A program made the position numbers and the translations under genes. From assembly GCF_015477835.1 (NCBI RefSeq), contig NZ_JADLQN010000005.1, positions 1 to 64,000 of the forward strand: 64,000 bases of DNA. The letters run 5' to 3'. Within the stretch, counting starts at the first letter, position 1. Each line of letters opens with the position of its first letter. Shown piece by piece: positions 58,851 through 64,000 of the stretch. Source of the DNA: Nocardia higoensis. GTDB lineage: Bacteria; Actinomycetota; Actinomycetes; Mycobacteriales; Mycobacteriaceae. Under the pieces are notes generated by a model, which made no database searches, had not been told where the DNA came from, and worked only from the letters and a program-made list of their open reading frames with translations.

Positions 58851-59437
58851 GCGGCGACTGGCTCGCCGGTCAGCGCACCGAACTCGCCGCCGACCGCATT
58901 CTCGACGCGGTGCGCGGGCTGTTCCTGGAACGTGGCGTCGAGGGGGTGACCGGGATCGGCATGGCCGAGGTGGCGGCCGCCGCCGGGTGCTCCCGTGCCA
59001 CGCTCTACCGGTACTTCCCGAACCGGCAGGAGCTCTTCGTCGCCTTCGCCGGGCGGGAGGCGCGGCGCGTCGTCGCCCGGGTGTGGCGGGATCGCGCCAC
59101 GGCGACCGACCCTGCCACCGCCCTGCTCGACACCCTCACCGCGATCCTGGCCGAAGTGCGCGACACCCCGCATCTGGCTGTCTGGTTCCGGCCGGTGAAC
59201 GCCGGTGTCGTCGCCCAGTTGGCCGACTCGTCGACCGTCGTCGAGGAACTGGCCCGCGACTTCGTCGCCGCGCTGCGGCCCGATCTCGACGCGCCCGCCG
59301 CGCGCAGGCTCGGCCGATGGACCGTGCGGGCGGTGGTCTCGCTGCTCACCATGCCCGCACCGGACGCCGATGAAGAGCGGGAGATGCTGCGCGCCTTCGT
59401 TGTTCCGTTTCTGGTGGACGAACACATCGCTGTGTGA
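58847..59437 (+). CDS. TetR-family regulator of the P450
   Basis: A 196-aa regulator with HTH at about residues 14-58: RILDAVRGLFLERGVEGVTG, then MAEVAAAAGCSRATLYRYFP NRQELFVAF. The ligand domain is a typical TetR_C helical fold. It is translationally coupled to the P450 and probably represses the pair via 57605-57626. The inducer would be the P450 substrate or its product. Confidence 0.88.
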   Translation: MSGDWLAGQRTELAADRILDAVRGLFLERGVEGVTGIGMAEVAAAAGCSRATLYRYFPNRQELFVAFAGREARRVVARVWRDRATATDPATALLDTLTAILAEVRDTPHLAVWFRPVNAGVVAQLADSSTVVEELARDFVAALRPDLDAPAARRLGRWTVRAVVSLLTMPAPDADEEREMLRAFVVPFLVDEHIAV

Positions 59438-59651
59438 GCGTGGCTGACGCGAGAACGGTGAGTCGCGCTGTGCGTTGGCGCGGCGGGCAGGAGGACGACT
59501 ACCGTCCGTCCCTCGTCGCACGAGCGGATTCGACTTCCGAACGGTGGGGCCTGCGACCGCGCCTGTCTGTCACACCTGGAGTGCATGCGTCGTCATCTCG
59601 GCGACCCACCATGATCCGGCGCGAACGGCGCTCTGAAAACAGGAGTCACCG

Positions 59652-60152
59652 ATGACCAGCACCACGCAGCACCCGGCCCCCGTTCTCGTCCGGTCCGAGA
59701 ACGCGGCGACGCTTCAGGACGGCGCGCTCAGCCTCATCACGCTGCTCGCCGACGCAGGGCAGACCGGCGGAGCGCTCACCGCCAACAAGGCGACATTGGC
59801 GAAGGGCTCGCCCGGAGCGCCCGCGCACTTCCACACCAAGGCCACCGAGATGTTCCTGGTGCTCGAGGGTTCCGCGCGGTTCCTGCTCGGAGACGAGGTG
59901 ATCCGGCTCGGCCGGGGCGACTTCCTGACCGTGCCGCCCTCCGTGGCACACGCCTTCGCTCCGGCGCCCGACGCCGAAGCCGAACTGCTCGTGGTCTTCA
60001 CCCCCGGCATACACCGCTTCGACTACTACCGGTTGTTGGAGCGGGTCTACCGCGGCGAGGCGACGGTGCAGGAGATCCGCGACAGCTCGGAGCTGTACGA
60101 CAACCATTACGTGGACAGTCCGCTGTGGCGGGACGAACTCGCGGACAGGTGA
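59652..60152 (+). CDS. Cupin-domain protein
   Basis: A 166-aa single cupin. Motif 1 is in PGAPAHFHTKATEMFLVLEG (HFH...E) and motif 2 in FLTVPPSVAHAFAPAP. GSARFLLGDEVIRLGRGDFL is the linking strand. Related proteins include quercetinase-like oxidases and regulators; the metal ligands His, His, Glu and His are present. CAGGAG lies 6 bases before the ATG. It appears monocistronic. Confidence 0.85.
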   Translation: MTSTTQHPAPVLVRSENAATLQDGALSLITLLADAGQTGGALTANKATLAKGSPGAPAHFHTKATEMFLVLEGSARFLLGDEVIRLGRGDFLTVPPSVAHAFAPAPDAEAELLVVFTPGIHRFDYYRLLERVYRGEATVQEIRDSSELYDNHYVDSPLWRDELADR

Positions 60153-60286
60153 TCTCGCGCGCGTCGATCGTCCGCGGCTCAGCGCCGAGGACGTACTTTC
60201 CGTGCGCGCCGGAACTACCGGAGTTCGCCTGGCGGTGGACGCCGGGGGCGTGCGCCGGCGACCGGCCTGCGTGCTGAATTCCCCGG

Positions 60287-61090
60287 TCAGCGCGGGCCGA
60301 GGAAGAGGGTTTGGGTGCTGCGGCCGAGTGGTCCGTGTTCGTCGAAAAGCGCCGACTCGGCCAAGCCGATCCCACCGGGCTGCGGGTGGGTAACCGCGTC
60401 GAGGCAGACCCATTCGCCGACCGGCTGGCGGTGCAGAGTCACCGTGAGGTCGGTGTTGATGAACAGGTACTTCGACCAGTCGAGCACGGCGCTGACGCCG
60501 TTGCCCGAGTCGGCGGCGGCGAGGGTGCGTTCCAGCGGGCTGGGGGTGGTGCCCGCGACGATCGGGTACTTCAGCCTGACCCAGCACACCGCGGGGCCCG
60601 GTTCGGCGAAAGATCCTCGGTGGAAACGGTATTCGATGCCGGTGTGGAATCCGATCGCTTGCAGGGAGGGGAATGGGGTCGGCGGCGGCGTGGTCTCGGG
60701 CCGGGGACGGCTGCCGGTGGGCCGGAACTCCTCGGGCACGTCGAGGTCGGGATCGGCCCGACGGAAACGCCACGCGTTGGCCTTCATCACCGGGCCACGA
60801 TCGGCGGACAGCCTCGCCTCGAGCAGTTCCACGCTGCGGCCAGGCCTGGTGACCCTGGTCTCGACGGTGAGCGGAGCCAGCGGCACCGGGCCGAGGATCT
60901 CCACCGCGACCCGGCCGATCCGGAAGTCCTCGCGGGGTTGGCAGCGCTCGAGCGCGTGGCCGATCAGGGCCGACGGCGGGCCCGCGTGCTGGGCGTCGGG
61001 GGACCACGGCCCCCGGGTGAGCTCGGTGGACAGGAAACGTCCCGGCTGGTCGGGGTCGGGCAGGTAGAAGGCCTCGGGTGTCTCGCTCAT
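60287..61090 (-). CDS. Acyl-CoA thioesterase-like (hotdog fold, 4HBT_3) protein
   Basis: A 267-aa protein containing two hotdog-like halves. TELTRGPWSPDAQHAGPPSA LIGHALERC and RIGRVAVEILGPVPLAPLTV ETRVTRPGRSVELLEARLS match the acyl-CoA thioesterase family common in mycolic-acid bacteria. FINTDLTVTLHRQPVGEWVC and GIGLAESALFDEHGPLGRST QTLFL are the C-terminal half. It is expected to hydrolyse acyl-CoA in the cytosol. The start is MSETPEAFYLPDPDQPG. It lies downstream of the ketosynthase start on the same strand but in a separate transcription unit. Confidence 0.82.
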   Translation of the reverse strand: MSETPEAFYLPDPDQPGRFLSTELTRGPWSPDAQHAGPPSALIGHALERCQPREDFRIGRVAVEILGPVPLAPLTVETRVTRPGRSVELLEARLSADRGPVMKANAWRFRRADPDLDVPEEFRPTGSRPRPETTPPPTPFPSLQAIGFHTGIEYRFHRGSFAEPGPAVCWVRLKYPIVAGTTPSPLERTLAAADSGNGVSAVLDWSKYLFINTDLTVTLHRQPVGEWVCLDAVTHPQPGGIGLAESALFDEHGPLGRSTQTLFLGPR

Positions 61091-61233
61091 GGTCGTTTCC
61101 GTCCATCGGGCCGACGGAGACCGCCGGTCACGGATAGTTCGTTCGGCAAACGATTCTGCCACCACCCATCCGGACCGGCTGGTGGCAGCGCCCGTGTGCT
61201 CGACGGCTCGATGATATGGCCGGGATGAGGTGG

Positions 61234-62481
61234 TCAGCCGCGGCCGAAGACCAAGGCGACGTTGTGGCCGCCGAATCCGAAAGAGTTGTTGACGGCGTAG
61301 TCGATCCGTTGCTCGCGTGGCTTGTCGGCGACGATGTCGAGATCGATCGCCGGGTCCGGGTGATCGAAGTTGAGAGTAGGCGGGACGATCTGTTCGCGCA
61401 GTGTGAGGACGGTGAGGGCGGATTCGAGGGCGCCTGCCGCGCCGATGGAGTGGCCGAGCGCGGATTTCGGGGCGTAGACCGAGGCATGCGGGAGGACGGC
61501 GGTCAGAGCCGCGGCTTCGGAGGCGTCGCCGAGAGGGGTGGAGGTGGCGTGGGCGTTCGCGTGGGTGATGTCGGCGGGGGTCAGGCCTGACGCGCGGATG
61601 GCCTGGCGCATGGCGCGCGCCGCGCCGTCGCCGGTCGGATCGGAGGCCACGATGTGGTGGGCATCGGAGGTGATGCCCACGCCGAGGAGCCTGGCGTGGA
61701 TCTTCGCTCCGCGGGACCGCGCGTGTGCTTCCGATTCGAGGAGGAGCAGGGCGCCTGCCTCGCCGAAGACGAAACCGTCGCGATCGGCGTCGAAGGGGCG
61801 CGATGCCCGTTCGGGTTCGTCGTTGCGGGTGCTGAGTGCGCGCATCATGGCGAAACTCGCGATCGGGACGGGATGCAGGTGGCCCTCGACACCGCCGGCG
61901 ACCACCAGGTCGGCCGCGCCGTCGCGGATCAGCCGCCAGCCCTGCGCTATCGCCTCCGAGCCCGAGGAGCACGCCGACACGGGGGCGAAAACACCCGCTT
62001 TCGCGCCTGTCGCGAGACCGACGGTCGCGGCGGGACCGTTGGGCATGATCATCGGCACCGCCAGCGGCGAGACCTTCCGGTAGCCACCCGCCCGCATGGC
62101 GTCCACGGCGTCGACGAGCGCGTCGCCGCCACCGAGGCCGGTGCCGATCGCCACCGCGAGGCGCTCGCCGTCGACCTGCGGTGCGCCGGCGGCCGCCCAG
62201 ACGCGCCTGCTCAATACCAGTGCCAGTTGTTCGACATAGGAGAGCCTGCGCTGTTCCAGCCGGGTGAGTCCCTCAGTGGGCCGCCGCGCGAGCCGGCCGC
62301 CGATCCGCACCGGCATGTCGTGTCCGGCGGTGAAATCGGCGTCCAACGGCCCGATGCCGCTGCGGCTTTCGAGCAGCGCCGACCAGGTCGCGTCCATGTC
62401 GTCGGCCAGGGCGGTGGTGGCCGCGTAGCCGGTGACGACGACGGATGCGCCGGGAGTTTGTGAAGCGATCGCTACAGTCAC
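61234..62481 (-). CDS. KasA/KasB-type beta-ketoacyl-ACP synthase
   Basis: A 415-aa condensing enzyme with nucleophile in PVSACSSGSEAIAQGWRLI (Cys about 171), His in HANAHATSTPLGD and Lys/His in PKSALGHSIGAAGALESALT; DRDGFVFGEAGALLLLESEA and NNSFGFGGHNVALVF are further landmarks. It elongates ACP-bound acyl chains. It stands alone, without the fabD-acpM-kasB operon, and is divergent from a TetR. The GTG at 62481 lies about 7 bases from the -10 box, so its mRNA is probably leaderless; GTG 62487 is the alternative. Confidence 0.88.
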   Translation of the reverse strand: MTVAIASQTPGASVVVTGYAATTALADDMDATWSALLESRSGIGPLDADFTAGHDMPVRIGGRLARRPTEGLTRLEQRRLSYVEQLALVLSRRVWAAAGAPQVDGERLAVAIGTGLGGGDALVDAVDAMRAGGYRKVSPLAVPMIMPNGPAATVGLATGAKAGVFAPVSACSSGSEAIAQGWRLIRDGAADLVVAGGVEGHLHPVPIASFAMMRALSTRNDEPERASRPFDADRDGFVFGEAGALLLLESEAHARSRGAKIHARLLGVGITSDAHHIVASDPTGDGAARAMRQAIRASGLTPADITHANAHATSTPLGDASEAAALTAVLPHASVYAPKSALGHSIGAAGALESALTVLTLREQIVPPTLNFDHPDPAIDLDIVADKPREQRIDYAVNNSFGFGGHNVALVFGRG

Positions 62482-62517
62482 GATCACATGAATACCTGTA
62501 GCGATCGGTACAGTCAA
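62466..62517. promoter_or_regulatory. Ketosynthase promoter with TetR operator
   Basis: Minus strand: -35 TTGACT (62517-62512), 17-base spacer, -10 TATTCA (62494-62489). The near-perfect palindrome CTGTAGCGATCGGTACAG (62496-62513) fills the spacer. Its left half-site recurs as CGATCGCTACAG (62466-62477), which with CTGTAGCGATCG forms a 12-bp inverted repeat 18 bases apart. It lies immediately upstream of the TetR ATG at 62521, so TetR is likely to block both directions. Confidence 0.75.
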
Positions 62518-62520
62518 TGC

Positions 62521-63078
62521 ATGGCTCGTCCTCTCGACCACGTGCGTCGTGCTGAACTGCTCGCAGGCGTCGTCGGCTATATCGCCGAACACGGACTCGC
62601 CGAACTGTCGCTGCGTCCGCTCGCCGCGCGACTCGGGACCAGTTCGCGCATGTTGATCCACTACTTCGGCACGAAGGAGGAATTGCTGGTGCAGGCGCTG
62701 GCCACCCAGCGGCCGGATCTGTCCGCAGTCTTCGCCGACGTCGCCGACGCGGCGGACTTGCGCGATCGGCTGTGGAAATTCTGGCGGTCCAATGCCGATG
62801 GTGCGGAATCCACGAGCGTTCGGGTGATGCTGCAGGTGCTCGGCGCGGCCTGCGCCACCGACGGGCCGTTCCGCGACTATGCCACCGAGGCCATCGCGGC
62901 GTTCATCGGAGCCCTCGCGGCGGCATTGTGTCGGATCGAGTCCGTGGACGATCCGGAAGTCGTTGCCACGCTGCTTGTTTCCGGCTTGCGGGGTGTTCTG
63001 CAGGATCGCTTCGTCACCGGGGAGGTGGAGCGCACCGATCGTGCTGCTCTCCGGCTGATCGAGACCGTTCTCGGCTGA
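62521..63078 (+). CDS. TetR-family regulator divergent from ketosynthase
   Basis: A 185-aa regulator: HVRRAELLAGVVGYIAEHGL, then PLAARLGTSSRMLIHYFGTK EELLVQAL (HTH at about 8-52). The C-terminal ligand domain is short. The ATG at 62521 has no Shine-Dalgarno sequence because the operator is directly upstream, so its transcript is probably short-leadered. It likely represses itself and the ketosynthase gene. Confidence 0.87.
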   Translation: MARPLDHVRRAELLAGVVGYIAEHGLAELSLRPLAARLGTSSRMLIHYFGTKEELLVQALATQRPDLSAVFADVADAADLRDRLWKFWRSNADGAESTSVRVMLQVLGAACATDGPFRDYATEAIAAFIGALAAALCRIESVDDPEVVATLLVSGLRGVLQDRFVTGEVERTDRAALRLIETVLG

Positions 63079-63090
63079 CTCGCGGTTGGT

Positions 63091-63522
63091 TCAGTCGACG
63101 TCGCCTCGGACGGCGGTCGCGAATCGGGCCAGCAGTTCGCGTAGGGTCTCGCGTTCGGCGGCGGTGAACGCGTCGGCGATGCGGCGTTCGATCGCGGCCG
63201 CTCGGCGGTCCGCGGCGTCGAAAGCCGCGCGCCCGGCTTCGGTCAGGCGGGTTTCGAGGACGCCGCGGTGCCAGGGGTGCGGGGTGCGTTCGACGAAGCC
63301 GCGGTCTCGGAGGTTGCGCAGGACCACGGTCATGGCCTGAGGGGTGACCAGGCAGGCGCGCGCGAGAGCCGCCGCGGAGATGCCGGGGTTGTCGGCGAGG
63401 GCGAACAGCGCGGCGTACTGCGGGACGGTGAGCGGTTTGACCGCCTCGTGCTTGGCGGCCATCAGTTCCTGCTCGGCTCGCTTGAGGTCGAGGCCGAGTC
63501 GTTCGTGCGCGGGCATGCCCAT
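63091..63522 (-). CDS. MarR-family regulator
   Basis: A 143-aa MarR protein: VPQYAALFALADNPGISAAA LARACLVTPQAMTVVLRNLR (HTH), the wing ERTPHPWHRGVLETRLTEAG, and a C-terminal helical dimerisation segment. The start is MGMPAHERLGLDLK; the second Met at 63516 is possible. It is divergent from the F420-PPOX gene with a palindrome at 63554-63567. Confidence 0.87.
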   Translation of the reverse strand: MGMPAHERLGLDLKRAEQELMAAKHEAVKPLTVPQYAALFALADNPGISAAALARACLVTPQAMTVVLRNLRDRGFVERTPHPWHRGVLETRLTEAGRAAFDAADRRAAAIERRIADAFTAAERETLRELLARFATAVRGDVD

Positions 63523-63553
63523 GACAGTCAAGAGTAGGGCTGATATAAAAGCT

Positions 63554-63567
63554 TTGATGGTTATCAA
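63554..63567. promoter_or_regulatory. MarR operator before PPOX-type gene
   Basis: TTGAT-GGTT-ATCAA is a perfect 5-bp inverted repeat with a 4-base centre, in an AT-rich patch between starts at 63522 and 63583. Confidence 0.55.
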
Positions 63568-63582
63568 GGCTTGGAGATGTGC

Positions 63583-63966
63583 ATGATTCCCGACAGTCAC
63601 GCCGATCTGTTGACCCGCCCGCTGTTCGCGCACATGGGCACGCTCAACCCCGACGGCACGCCGCAGGTCACGCCGGTCTGGCAGGTATGGGACGGTGAGT
63701 TCCTGCGGTTGACCACGACCACCGACCGCGCCAAACACCGCAATGTCGACCGGAATCCGGTGGTCGCGCTCAGCATCAACGACCCCGAGCAGCCCTACCG
63801 GTACCTGGAGGTGCGCGGTGTGGTGGAACGGGTCGAGCCCGACCCGGAGGGTGAGTTCTTCGATGTGCTCGCCCGCCGCTACGGGCTCGACTACGACAAG
63901 CCGGTCGGCGATCACCCGCGGCGGGTGGTCATCGTCGTCCGGCCGGTACACACCACATACCAGTAG
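63583..63966 (+). CDS. PPOX-class F420-dependent enzyme
   Basis: A 127-aa split-barrel flavin/deazaflavin oxidoreductase: FAHMGTLNPDGTPQVTPVWQ, LTTTTDRAKHRNVDRNPVVA LSINDP, YLEVRGVVERVEPDPEGEFF and a C-terminal VVIVVRPVHTTY are the family blocks. Such enzymes reduce unsaturated or quinone-like substrates with F420H2. ATG 63583 has GGAG 6 bases upstream. It is probably repressed by the divergent MarR. The stop lies 34 bases before the window end. Confidence 0.88.
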   Translation: MIPDSHADLLTRPLFAHMGTLNPDGTPQVTPVWQVWDGEFLRLTTTTDRAKHRNVDRNPVVALSINDPEQPYRYLEVRGVVERVEPDPEGEFFDVLARRYGLDYDKPVGDHPRRVVIVVRPVHTTYQ

Positions 63967-64000
63967 ATCCGGCCGGGATGCGCGGCCCGGGCTCGGTGCG

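Overview
The window is high-GC actinobacterial DNA, most likely Nocardia or a close Mycobacteriales relative. The evidence is GC-rich third codon positions, frequent GTG starts, ATGA/GTGA gene overlaps, F420 enzymes (fgd, a Ddn-like protein, a PPOX-type protein), a KasA-type ketosynthase, and blocks in the same order as M. tuberculosis: rhodanese-metZ (Rv0390-Rv0391 type) and fgd/pta-ackA-pknG-glnH-glnX-mutT3-thiE-thiO-thiS-thiG (Rv0407-Rv0417 type). No rRNA, tRNA, CRISPR array or transposase was recognised.

Layout. 1-4.1 kb: 5' part of an fprA-like reductase, a membrane protein, a rhodanese, metZ and fgd. 4.1-22.8 kb: an accessory stretch lying between fgd and pta, which are neighbours in M. 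tuberculosis. It carries regulators with their target genes, an AT-richer three-gene ABC-three-component (ABC-3C) conflict system (6895-9836), a decayed regulator, an XRE/TPR regulator, a serine hydrolase, a VapBC-like toxin-antitoxin pair, a secreted protein, DoxX, MerR plus hydrolase, an ABC exporter with its divergent regulator, and a DJ-1/PfpI gene with MarR. Two copies of a ~79-bp double-hairpin element sit at 13858-13936 and 15364-15441.

22.8-37.3 kb: conserved core with acetate activation (pta-ackA), glutamate sensing (glnX-glnH-pknG), mutT3, thiamine thiazole synthesis (thiE, thiO-thiS-thiG) and a two-gene ABC transporter. 37.4-38.5 kb: a second VapBC module and a small membrane protein. 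38.6-47.9 kb: a tightly coupled seven-gene operon (AtuA-like protein, two acyl-CoA dehydrogenases, both subunits of an acyl-CoA carboxylase, an enoyl-CoA hydratase, TetR) for branched acyl-CoA or acyclic-terpene breakdown. 48-64 kb: single genes and small divergons, including a lipoprotein, a GT39 plus GT2-GtrA envelope glycosylation pair, thiD, a zinc-regulated COG0523 GTPase behind a Zur-like box, a P450-TetR pair, a lone ketosynthase divergent from a TetR over a clear operator, and a MarR/F420-PPOX divergon.

The most notable feature is the ABC-3C system: an Mrr-like nuclease-fold effector with a C-terminal ABC-3C domain, an 83-aa middle component and a DUF2326-type coiled-coil ATPase, joined by overlapping reading frames and next to a degenerate gene. 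All functional assignments come from reading translated sequence and motifs by eye; no database search was run.
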